Origin: Anodontia alba
Taxonomy: Eukaryota > Mollusca > Bivalvia > Lucinida > Lucinidae
Length of the DNA: 64,000 nucleotides
Reading direction: 5' to 3'
Assembly (NCBI GenBank): GCA_964016985.1
Contig: OZ024823.1
Span: forward strand, 40,520,264-40,584,263
Positions 54,614-64,000 of the stretch are shown piece after piece. The notes below the pieces were generated by a model. That model ran no database searches and was not told the origin of the DNA. It saw nothing but the letters and a program-made list of their open reading frames with translations. The position numbers and the translations under genes were made by a program. The first letter of the stretch is position 1. Each line of letters opens with the position of its first letter.

Positions 54614-54856
54614 GGCCCCGAGGTTATAAAACTTTTTTCATGCTCAACTCAGCTGAGCATGACATTTTCTCTGCTAATAAATATGAAAATGCCAACTATA
54701 GTTGGTATTTTCATATTTATTAGCAGAGAAATTTTCATGCTCAGCTATGTTTAGCAAGAAAGAATTTGCAAGTATACGTAATTTGAGAATTATTAGCAGT
54801 ACAAATTTCATGCTCAGTTGAGGTGAACATGAAAAAAGCTTTATAACCTCGGGGCC
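54614..54856. repeat. Family G MITE, copy 2
   Basis: GGCCCCGAGGTTATAAAAC and GTTATAAAGC-type complement (AGCTTTATAACCTCGGGGCC); centre GCCAACTATAGTTGG. Confidence 0.87.
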
Positions 54857-55289
54857 AGACCCTGCAGCCATGCCACAGTCTCAGCAATGCCATGGCTGTT
54901 TTTATAGATAGTGTCGGAATTGTAGCAACTAAAAGCAATCAGCTGAGACTCTGGATAGGGTGCACAGATCCTAGGTTTGTCTGGGCTTTCACTGTGACAT
55001 TGCATTATATTTTGGTATGCCTAGCCTAGGCATATGAATATATTGGCCCTGTTTTTATCACCTGCTGGAACGGAAAAAGTCTTGTTATGCAGTAAATATT
55101 AGCTATTTTCCCTTGTCTTTGATCTTGGTCTACACTGTTTGCCAATGTCCCTTCTGTGGGATGCTAGGCTTAAATGGATTAAAACAATACATCAGTAATG
55201 CCAGGGAAAAGATATCCAGATAAACATTTTTACTGCTTCAAGAAATATTTTTTCTTTCTTCTCAATTTTTTTATTGTTTTTTTTTTTTT

Positions 55290-55390
55290 TTTTTTTTTTC
55301 TTCAAGAAAACATGTTGAGGACACTTACACTATTGAGGTAGTTCTAATAAGTACATAACATGTGTTCATGGAGAAATAAGAAAAATATCA
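55290..55390. repeat. Worn family P hairpin
   Basis: A poly-T run precedes TTCAAGAAAACATGTTGAGG; the right arm is TGTTCATGGAGAAATAAGAA. Confidence 0.5.
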
Positions 55391-55717
55391 ATACTTTTCA
55401 TAGAGAAAGAAGAAAAATGTCAATAATTTTTGACATAAAAAAGGTTTTATCTGGAGCTACCTCTAAGTATCAATATGCATGTGTAACATTCTGTTTGTAA
55501 TAAATCAGATTACCACAAAGTAACGATTAACTGAGTATTTTAAGTGTTCCATCTGCTTCAAGTTGCTTTATACTGAAGTTGTCATCTGTCACCAGCCCAA
55601 ACATTAAAAGTTGACTGTAGAAAAAACAAAAAATGAACAGTTCTCGCTGAATAGCAAAGGTAAAGCAAGCTTTAGGAGCAGTTTGATCTGGGCCTGCATT
55701 GATTGCTCAGAAGTGTC

Positions 55718-55921
55718 TTAACCCTTGTCCTGCTGAATAAATTAAGATGCTACGCCAACTTCTAATTTTTAGCCAATCAGATTTCTTGATCCAGATTGTT
55801 GCTATAAATTCACATACTTAATGGCAAACAGTGCAGATCCAGATCAGTTGGCTTCTTCTGATCTGGATCTACACTATTTGCAAATGCAGGGTATATCCGG
55901 GTTCAGCAGGACAAGGGTTAA
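55718..55921. repeat. Family H TTAA MITE, copy 11
   Basis: TTAACCCTTGTCCTGCTGAA to GCAGGACAAGGGTTAA: 16 matching terminal bases; core shortened to GGCTTCTTCTGATC. About 55922-57000 holds only weak P and M fragments. Confidence 0.88.
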
Positions 55922-57164
55922 TATTAAAGGTATATAAATGCATTTATGGTAAATAGTGTATATGTTAAATATCTGATTGACAGGTGGCTCTGGCTTAGCT
56001 CTTTTTGCACCTGGTTCCTTGTACCAGTCTTTGTTGTTTCTTTTTTATTTCCCCCTTTCATAAGGTGAGAAAATTTGTTCCCATAAATACCATAGCTTCA
56101 GGAAAGGTTCATTTCTGGACCAAACTCTGTTATCTTTTCTCAAAACCATGCATTGTGGATACTCGGAATTACCTTGTGGGGCAATTTAAAAGCATAACCA
56201 CAGTGCTATATAGCTCAGTGGTTAGAGCAATAAGAAAAATATTTCTATATGGCAGCTGCTGAAAATTTTACCCAGAGTGTTAATGGCAGCAAAAGGTGAG
56301 GATTGGGCCCAACCTTTCAAATGCTTTTGTCCAAGAAATTGTGGACTCTCCCACCACCCCAATAGCTGCAAGACTATGAGATACCTTTACCTTTTTCATC
56401 AACAAGAGGTTTTTGTTGAACAGTAAGAAAATGCTTATTGAAAACCTTTATTTATCTGAGGCTACGGAAATCTCGAAGTTGGGCCAGAGTTCATTTTTTG
56501 TCTGTGTTTAGAATTTTCCTATCTACAATTCATGGTCATTGTAGACTGTTTCTTCTTGTTTTCTGCTTCCTTCTCATGGAGAGAACAGTTGCATTTTTGG
56601 TATAGAAACTTAACTCCAGATTCAGGAAAAGTTTTGCAAAAAAATATGGTTTTCATAAGAACCATCTCACTGAGGTGGTTCTAATGAGTATCCATAATAT
56701 ACATTTTGTTGGATTTTCCCTCTTAAATATCCTATTTATCAGGACTTTTTGAGATATGCATTTTAAATGCTGTTTATTAGTGATGGGACAGTGATCAATT
56801 ATACATGTAATCAGCTTATTTGGCTTATTCTTATGATTTCAGTTATAAATAGTGATCGCAATCAATTATATTTTGAAGAAAAAAATCTATATTCATACTC
56901 AGCTGTAACTGGGAAATTATCTGCTTTGTAAAACAATAAGACTGGAATTTTAAGAAGAAATTTGCTTGAACACAACATTCTGGTTAGAAATTTCAGCAGA
57001 GATTTTGTTGGTTTTTGGTGGGGTTTTTTGTTGTTGTTTTCTCAGAAAAAATAGGGTGTGACATTTCATACTTCATTAAACTTTATTGTTGGGAAAAATT
57101 AAAAAAAAAAAAAAAGGTATTTTGAAATGTAATCTGCTGCTGTTTAAGTCAAGCTTGGTAACAT

Positions 57165-57376
57165 TTAACCCTTCTCTTGCTAAACACAACATGGCCAGTC
57201 TTAGCAAACAGCGTAGATCCAGATCAGTTGGCTTCTTCAGAAGCCAACTGATCTGGATCAGCACTGTTTGTCATTAAATATGTGAATTTCTATAAAAACC
57301 GGGATCAAGTAATCTGATTGGTTTGAAATTAGAAGTGGGCATGGCATCTTAATTTATTCAGCATGAGAAGGGTTAA
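57165..57376. repeat. Family H TTAA MITE, copy 12
   Basis: TTAACCCTTCTCTTGCTAAA to GCATGAGAAGGGTTAA; core intact. Confidence 0.88.
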
Positions 57377-57410
57377 GCAGCTGATAGCCATTTTGTTTGT
57401 TTGGCCTTCT

Positions 57411-57648
57411 GGGCCCAGTTGTTCAAAGCGTCGTTAGCTTGACAAGCTCGTTAAGAGTCATTTCGTTAACTATTTTAGCGGATTCAATGTACAATATTCT
57501 GATATTTTTTGCTGAAAAAATGTGAGTAGCTTTTGCACTGCTACTCACATTTTTTCACAAAAAAATTTCAGCATATTTGCGTATCACTTGATGTAAATTT
57601 TAACGAATCGTTAACTAACAACATCATTAGCTTTGAACAACTGGGCCC
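57411..57648. repeat. Family F MITE, copy 3
   Basis: GGGCCCAGTTGTTCAAAGC to GCTTTGAACAACTGGGCCC, central GTGAGTAGCTTTTGCACTGC hairpin. Confidence 0.87.
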
Positions 57649-57676
57649 TGATTACTGCAAATAATTGATTCTGTTT

Positions 57677-57875
57677 GTAACTCTTAGCCTCCTGGGTGAA
57701 AATTTCAGAAGACAACATTTTGAAATCCTTTTTTTACTTATTTTTCCCTGAAAACAGGCTTTGACATTTCATGCAAAGACAATTAGCATGAAATGTCAAA
57801 GCCTATTTTCTGAGAAAAATAAGAAAATATCAATTTGTCATCTGCTGAATTTGCTGAGGAAGTGGCAACATTTAA
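57677..57875. repeat. Family M MITE, copy 7
   Basis: AACTCTTAGCCTCCTGGGTG to AGTGGCAACATTTAA; arms AACAGGCTTTGACATTTCAT and complement. Confidence 0.68.
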
Positions 57876-58058
57876 ACTGACTGCCCAACACTATTGTTTC
57901 AATAATGCATGCATTTTATATATTTAGTTTGCTTTTAGCAGATTTAGACATGAATCAGGATTTTCAAGATAATGTTTTATGGTAGCAAAATAAAGCAAAC
58001 AAAATAATCTTCAGTCTTCATAATTATACTCTTTACCCAGTTCAAATAATAGAGGATA

Positions 58059-58200
58059 TTCAAATGTTTGGAGTGAATATGACTTTTATTTCATCGAGTG
58101 AAGTAAAAAAATGTATATTTCATGAGTGCCGAAGGCACGAATGAAATATACATTTTTTCACTTCACGAAATAAAAGTCATATTCACTCCAAACATTTGAA
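58059..58200. repeat. 142-bp near-perfect palindrome
   Basis: TTCAAATGTTTGGAGTGAAT at the left and ATTCACTCCAAACATTTGAA at the right; the arms continue to the centre GTGCCGAAGGCAC. Bases 58201-58640 continue with smaller inverted repeats such as TATATTTTCACT/AGTGAAAATATA, so this may be one end of a larger foldback MITE. Confidence 0.88.
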
Positions 58201-59129
58201 TTTTCTTTTTATTATATACATCACTTTCGATAGAAGAGATGCAAATCTTGCATTTGCAAGGGGAAGTCTGACACGCAGTTTTGTCCCTTAGCGTGACATA
58301 TAAGAACCGCATAACAGTGGGAAACCTACTTCCGAAAGAAAATAGTCCCCGAAATATTTCAGCCTAAAAGCGTCTTTTTAAGGGATATGAGCAATAAAAT
58401 CAACTGTATTTAGTTCAGTTTAATAAAACAAGAAACATTTTTAGGTATTGAACATGAACTGACACATTAAGGAAAAAAAGTAGTTCCAGATCTTATATTT
58501 TTCACTGCTCAGAGGAGTGAAAATATAAAATATAAGTTTTATATTTTCACTAGTGAAAATATAACTTTTTCGAAATATGCATTTTATTTCATTAATAATT
58601 CTCTATAATTCATTACTTTGTATATAATAAAACTATTTATCTCATGGTCCCCAAAACTGAAGAACATATTGCAGTTGAAAAATATAATTCTGCAGCAGAA
58701 GTTGGTGTCACATCTGCCAGCATCTGTCAGTACTATAATAAAGATATTCCTATAAAGGATGACAAAATCATTGGATGGTGATATGTAGGTCTTATCATAA
58801 AATGATATCAGTGTTTGAGTTCCTGTTAAGGAGGAAGCAAATGTCAGGGTTGATGACTGTAGGTTATATGGTTAATCAGAAACAGAGCTAAATGCTAAGA
58901 TTGATGCAAACTAGAGCTATCAGAAGATCCAACTATAGCCCCGCTACAGCGCCATCAAAGGAGAGATACAAGTATGTTGGAGAAAATTCTGATGTTTAAA
59001 AATTGGAAACATCACGAAAACATACCTATATAATTTTGACCCCCTTAAACCCCACTTTTTTATAGTAAAACTGGGGTTTACAGGGATATACATTATTTTT
59101 GTTATTTCTGCTCAAAAACATAGATTGTG

Positions 59130-59400
59130 GATACTCGTTAGAACCACCTCAATGAAACGCAATGAAACAGACCTACAACCTTGTTCTCTGCTGGTTATGA
59201 AACAGGGCGTAACGTGATGAAACAATGAAACAGATACTATTCTTAGTCTTTCAATATTACTTTTTTTTATTTATAAACCCATTTCTGATTAAGATATATA
59301 GGAAAAACTCTGAAACAGGATGAAACAGACCAAAAAATTTGAAATATGCTTGTTACGAAACAGAGTGAAACGAAATGAAATGATGAAACATACATCTCTT
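59130..59400. repeat. GAAACA-rich degenerate repeat
   Basis: GATGAAACA, ATGAAACAG and CGAAACAG recur some ten times on one strand, interrupted by T-rich DNA. No palindrome and no coding sense. Confidence 0.55.
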
Positions 59401-59645
59401 TTTTTATATGTTCAAGTTCATTATACTGAAGGGTCCATTCTGTTTGTCCATTTGTCTGTCCATCCTTCAGTCTGGTTGTCCGTGATTCTGTAACCCTTAC
59501 TATAACTAAGTTTACTTTGAAGTCTTTTGATTACTTATGACTCTGCAGCCACTGATCAAAATCTTTTCATATTTGGTATGGGATACCTGGTAGGGTTCTC
59601 TTCCATTCTACATCTATGAACCCCTGGGTCATGCCCCAGGGCGGG

Positions 59646-59980
59646 GCTAGAAGTCAAAATCTAGGACACCCAAATTAAGTAGTATATTGCTGTTTGTTTA
59701 TACAAACAATCTCTTAATAAAGAAGGATGGGCATCAGACATGTTTATCACATCCACATTCAGTGTAATAAGGTCAAGGTCATTGTGATCTTATTTTCATG
59801 CTTCAGTGATTTTGCGTTATATTTTGAAGCCTATTTCATGGATTAATGCCTCAATATAGAAGTATGATGCAGTTTGTTGATACAAACAACTTCTTAAAGA
59901 AGGATGCTAGAAGTCAAAATCTAGGACACCCAAATTAAGTAGTATATTGCTGTTTGTTTATACAAACAATCTCTTAATAA
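59646..59980. repeat. Perfect 75-bp direct repeat, 260-bp period
   Basis: GCTAGAAGTCAAAATCTAGG through ATCTCTTAATAA is identical at 59646-59720 and 59906-59980. A worn third relative (CAGTTTGTTGATACAAACAA) lies between them. Confidence 0.92.
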
Positions 59981-60269
59981 TGAAGAATGACACCTGGGAC
60001 AAAGTTTTGTTTGCATATAAATATACTCATGTGTTTGACCAAGTGAAGTTACTTTTACATATTTATGTGAGAATTACTCATTATCCACTGGCCCCAGACT
60101 CCCCTCCTCAACTGGTCAAACTGGACATTAATTTTGAATGAGAATTTGGCCAAATGATATGTTGTGCCATCAAATATCATCACAGTAGCCTTTACAGTCC
60201 TTGGGAAACTAATATTAGAGCAAGTGCTCAGAGGGTCACAAATATCCCCAGCGGGCGCCATTTCTTAAT

Positions 60270-60800
60270 TATAAAAATATTTTAAAGTTAACGACAGTGA
60301 TATAGGGCAAGATATAGTTCACAATGTCAGTCTCTGAGTGACATTGATCTATCATCCCAAGTACAACTTTCCTGGAGTAAATAGTCTTCAAGACATGCAG
60401 CAAATTTACCAGATCATAAAATGTAAGTCTCTGACCTACATGTACATGAGAAGTTAATATGAGGTCACACTGATCCATTATACCAACTATGATCTTAATC
60501 CATTAAATAATCTAAGGATAGTATGCAACATCACAAGACCATTAAATATACGTCATACTGATTTATTTTATATTTACTTTGAGGTGAAGGTTTGGATGAC
60601 AATGTGTCATTTTATGAAAATATGACAATTCGGTATTAATTAGTGGGAGATGCAAGACAAAGGGCTATGAAATATAGGTCACATAATCCCAAAATATGAT
60701 AGAAATACATGAAAGTGTCTTCCAGATGTAACAGAAAATCCCTGGACTATGAAATATAGGTCACAGTGACCTACATTTACTTTTAGGTCAACTGTTAGAT
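60270..60800. repeat. Degenerate tandem repeat with AGGTCACAGTGACCTA motifs
   Basis: GTCTCTGAGTGACATTGATC, GTCTCTGACCTACATG, AGGTCACACTGATCCATTAT and AAATATAGGTCACAGTGACC are spaced by about 110-150 bp. The TAGGTCACAGTGACCTA palindrome at 60757-60773 is perfect. A family A SINE fragment follows at 60882-60960. Confidence 0.55.
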
Positions 60801-60991
60801 CATACTTATTCAAAATCCAAAGTAATGATGTTCATACATCAAATAATCACACTGATTGATCAAATGACTGAGTTCCACACTGAGGGTTAACCATCGTTAG
60901 TGATACTTTTCCTGGGCAGACTTAGACCTTCTAAGCGATTTACCAGTACTTAACTTTAAGATCTTGCTTCATCCCAGCTCTTCCTCTAATA

Positions 60992-61360
60992 CCAAGTGTG
61001 ACCACCACTCGCCTGGATCACAGGCCTGCATCGCAGATACATGGAATTTATCAGGCACATGATGAATTGCAGTGGGATCCCCTGCCATTCTTGTTGGAGA
61101 GCAACTTACAGTTGAGCGACATTTGTCAGCTGAACAGGCCGAGCTCAAACTCGCCTTCCCAACTCATCCCACAGTTCAATGGGGTTTAGGTCTGGGCTGA
61201 GGTATGGCTATGGCATGACACTGAATGCCTGTTGCTGTAGAAATGCATTTGTGACCCTTGCAGCGTGAGGCCTGGTATTATCATGCTGGAAATGCTGTTG
61301 GCCATGGTTTGCCATAAAGGGCACAACAATCTGATGCAAAATGGGTCCCTGTATATTACA
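60992..61360 (-). pseudogene. Tc1-type (DD34E) transposase C-terminal remnant
   Basis: One minus-strand frame reads QIVVPFMANHGQQHFQHDNT, then RPHAARVTNAFLQQQ, YLSPDLNPIELWDELGRRV and YLRCRPVIQASGGHT, with three in-frame stops. The second Asp (HDN) and the Glu (NPIE) have 34 residues between them, the Tc1 spacing. The N-terminal DNA-binding region and first Asp are absent and no flanking inverted repeats were found. Confidence 0.9.
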
Positions 61361-61444
61361 GTTTCTAATGAGCCATTTCATCTGGATCTACACTGTTTAC
61401 ACAGGTATCAGTTTTGGTCTGCCAGGCTGAAAGAGTTCATATAT

Positions 61445-61850
61445 TTTTCTTACTTCTGCTAAAAAATGTATGCTGCGTATGTATGTTGCATGTACTCATT
61501 AATAGCGGCTTGCCGAGGCACTTTTAATGAACAGCCACAGTATATTTCATGGAGAAATAAGATAAAATATTTATTAGGATACCCCTCTTACAGTCCAAAG
61601 AATAGCTCGAACATCTTTGGGACCATGGAAATTTGCTCTAGACACGGGTAGTTCCACACTGAGGGTTAATCATAGCACCAGGTCAGGAGGCGGGGCAAAT
61701 TCAGGGATATCTTTTTGATAATCCATTTAATAATGGTATACTGAGAGTACTCATTAAAATCACCTCACATGGCACTTCTAATGAGTACACACAAATAACA
61801 TTTTCATAATAAAACAAATTTCTCTAAAATATCCATAAAGGCTTCATATT
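61445..61850. repeat. Family P hairpin and truncated family Q MITE
   Basis: A P hairpin at 61445-61565 abuts a Q copy starting CAGTCCAAAGAATAGCTCGA (61591), with a P-type inner hairpin at about 61745-61795; the Q right end is missing. Confidence 0.6.
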
Positions 61851-62175
61851 CCTCAAAAATAGATATTTTATTATCCAAGAAAGGTTTTAATAAATTGATA
61901 GAAAGTATTAATACGATCATAAAATGTGGCATCTGACAGCCTGTAAAATTTCAGTTTGTCTTGTTTTTGAACTGGATCAAAAATGAAATAATTTTTTATC
62001 ATATCTCTGAATTATTGTTGGCAATATCAATTCAGAGGTATAATAAAAAATCATTTCATTTCAAGGAGATACTGAAATTTTACAGGGTGTCAGAGGCCAC
62101 ATTTTATGATTGTATTAATACCATATTAAACCTTTCTTGAATAATAAAATGCCTATTTTTGAGGAATATCGATCC
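61850..62175. repeat. Long inverted repeat of about 150-bp arms
   Basis: CCTCAAAAATAGATATTTTA through TGAATTATTGTTGGCAAT and its complement from CAATTCAGAGGTATAATAAA through TGCCTATTTTTGAGG. The arms pair over nearly their whole length; a short loop lies near 62020. Confidence 0.8.
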
Positions 62176-62406
62176 TTTACATATGTTTTTCTAGTCACTG
62201 AAGTTTTATGGACCTTAGTGCTATGAGCTAGTATCATATTAACCTTTCTTCTCATTTCGGGTAGTTCCAATCTACCATACTCAAATCAAAACTAGGAAGA
62301 CAGAATTTGCTTTAACAGGCATATATTCTTAGAAAAAGCACAACATTTTATCACTATTCCAATTCACTTAAAATATGAAACAGTCTAACAGGATCACATA
62401 CACAAT

Positions 62407-62589
62407 TTAACGCTTAACTCTGGGTAAAATTTTTGGCAGATGACATCGAAATATTTTTCTTATTTTTCCCAGAAAACAGGATTTGACATTTCATGCAAAT
62501 GCATGAAATGCCAAATCCTGTTTTCTGTGAAAAATGAAAAATATCAATGTGTCGTCTGCTGAATTAGCCAAGAGAGTGGTAAAGCTTAA
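62407..62589. repeat. Family M TTAA MITE, copy 8
   Basis: TTAACGCTTAACTCTGGGTA to GAGTGGTAAAGCTTAA; arms ACAGGATTTGACATTTCATG and complement meet with a CAAATG loop. Confidence 0.78.
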
Positions 62590-62744
62590 ACAGGAACATG
62601 AGAAAATGTACCTTATGTCATGCATCCAATGAAGACACAAATCAGCCTGCACATTCACGGTCTGCATAGCTCTTGATAAGATGCTTTTTTTTTTTCAGTA
62701 CAAAAGTATTGATATTTTTTTTTCTCCACGAAAACCTGTTGTGG

Positions 62745-62915
62745 GTACTCATCTTAACTTTTGGACGTCCATTTTACTACCAGTTGATGTGTCTCAACAA
62801 CTGCTGCTGGATGAACGGCAAATAGTGAAGACCCAGATCAGATGCCACATCTAATCTGGGTCTACACCATTTGCTCAGGCCAGTCCGACCCAATACTTAT
62901 GGTTGTTAAGGTATA
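62745..62915. repeat. Family V MITE, worn
   Basis: GGACGTCCATTTTACTACC, GATCAG core at 62817-62875 and ATACTTATGGTTGTTAAGGT. Confidence 0.5.
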
Positions 62916-63038
62916 TTATGTAAAAGGACAATAAGCCCCTGATCAGCCTGCACATTTCAGCAGGTTGATCACTGGGCCATAGTTTTTCAAGTCATAAGAA
63001 ACCTTTTCTCATGTTGGGGCTCATTTGTTTTAGTAGTA

Positions 63039-63370
63039 CAGTCGAACCTCAACAGCTCAAACACCGATGGCTAATTCAAACTGGTTTTTGAGTCCATACG
63101 AAATTCTTCAGAGAGCTCAAGAAAACAAATATTTTGGGAAAGTTTCTTATTTTATCATGAAATTGTATGTTGAGTGTACTCATTTGAATTGCCTCACTGA
63201 GGCAATTCTAATGAGTACACTCAACATACAAATATTGTGTCGCAAATAAAAAAATCCCTTAATTATCGCTATTTGCATCATGACCAGGCGCCATGATTAA
63301 CCCTTAGTGGCTTACCCATATCTAACGTATTTCTAAGTCCCAAAGATGTTCGAGCATTAAAGTTTGACTA
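63039..63370. repeat. Family Q MITE, copy 6
   Basis: CAGTCGAACCTCAACAGCTC after TA, and GTTCGAGCATTAAAGTTTGA at the right. Central P-type hairpin ATTGCCTCACTGAGGCAAT. Confidence 0.8.
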
Positions 63371-63697
63371 TAGTTTGTTCAATAATTGATTATCAGAATC
63401 AAGACACTTATCAGGACACCAGGCAGCAAATACCATAATCACCTAAATATCTGGAAACATTAACTCATTTTAGTCTGGAACCCCACAAAACGCTAACTGG
63501 CGAACAGTGCAGACCCAAATCAGATGCCACAGAATGATCAGGGTCTCCACTGATTGCAAATACATGTAGTTTAGCCATTTTTTCCTCTATGAATATCTAA
63601 ATCACATACATGTAGACTGACATACCTAAAATTGAAATTTGACTCTTTGAATATATAGATTATATTCAGACTAAAATGAGTTAACTTCTTTCTGTAC

Positions 63698-63915
63698 TTA
63701 ACCCTAGTCCTGCTGAACCTGGATATGTCCTGCCTTTGCAAACACTGTAGATCCAGATCAGTTGGCTTCTGAAGACGCCAACTGATCTGGATCTGCACAA
63801 TTTGCCATTAAGTATGTGAATTTAGAGCAATAATCTAGATCAAGTAATCTAATTGGCTGAAAATTAGAAGTGGGCGTGGCATCTTAATTTACTGATTCAG
63901 CAGGACTAGGGTTAA
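63698..63915. repeat. Family H TTAA MITE, copy 13
   Basis: TTAACCCTAGTCCTGCTGAA to GCAGGACTAGGGTTAA. The ends are a perfect 16-bp inverted repeat and the core is nearly perfect. Confidence 0.9.
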
Positions 63916-64000
63916 CCTGAACAAGTCCATCTGACTACTTGATTATGTTTTATCCTTAAAGTGCTGAACACAACTGTATCAGATGACATTTTCAATTTTT

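Noticed and set aside
56209..56230. tRNA-like TAGCTCAGTGGTTAGAGCA
   Set aside because: A box only; no acceptor stem or B box follows, so it is at most a SINE or tRNA remnant.
53600..64000. Possible third protein-coding gene at the right end
   Set aside because: Scanned for exon-like frames with splice borders; only transposon remnants and repeat-driven frames were found.

Overview
The window reads as an animal nuclear genome, AT-rich, with long introns and very dense short transposable elements. I infer a lophotrochozoan, most likely a bivalve mollusc. That rests on the two conserved intron-split animal genes (one for motile cilia) and on repeat types I associate with bivalve genomes; nothing in the window proves the species. 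No bacterial, viral or CRISPR feature was seen.

Left third (958-18,597, minus strand): an ENTPD5/6-type nucleoside di/triphosphatase gene. Nine coding exons can be joined with consistent splice phases. They give 321 residues: an N-terminal membrane anchor and apyrase conserved regions 1 to 4. The C-terminal exons lie beyond the left edge. Its introns hold a dead mariner inserted inside a 150-bp-repeat element, tRNA-derived SINEs (one split by a MITE) and many hairpin MITEs.

Middle (18.6-25.3 kb): the interval between two divergently transcribed genes, with two decayed LINE fragments (one carrying a C-terminal C2H2 finger), a SINE, and a GC-rich direct repeat shortly before the second gene.

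Right-centre (25,325-51,928, plus strand): a complete 11-exon BBOF1 (basal body-orientation factor 1) gene of 530 codons. All splice phases close and the CDS length is divisible by three. Intron 1 contains a 3.9-kb element with about 140-bp terminal inverted repeats and a perfect 9-bp target duplication, as in Mutator-like elements; inside it is a dimeric tandem array. Other introns are packed with TTAA-flanked and TA-flanked MITEs and SINEs, several only 18-30 bp from splice sites.

Right end (52-64 kb): no gene found. It holds more MITEs, a 142-bp palindrome, a 75-bp perfect direct repeat and a Tc1-type (DD34E) transposase remnant.

The two genes are head-to-head. To my knowledge the human orthologues ENTPD5 and BBOF1 are also divergent neighbours at 14q24.3, so this may be an ancient linked pair. 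The most unusual repeat signal is modularity: the same hairpin cores recur inside MITE families whose ends differ.
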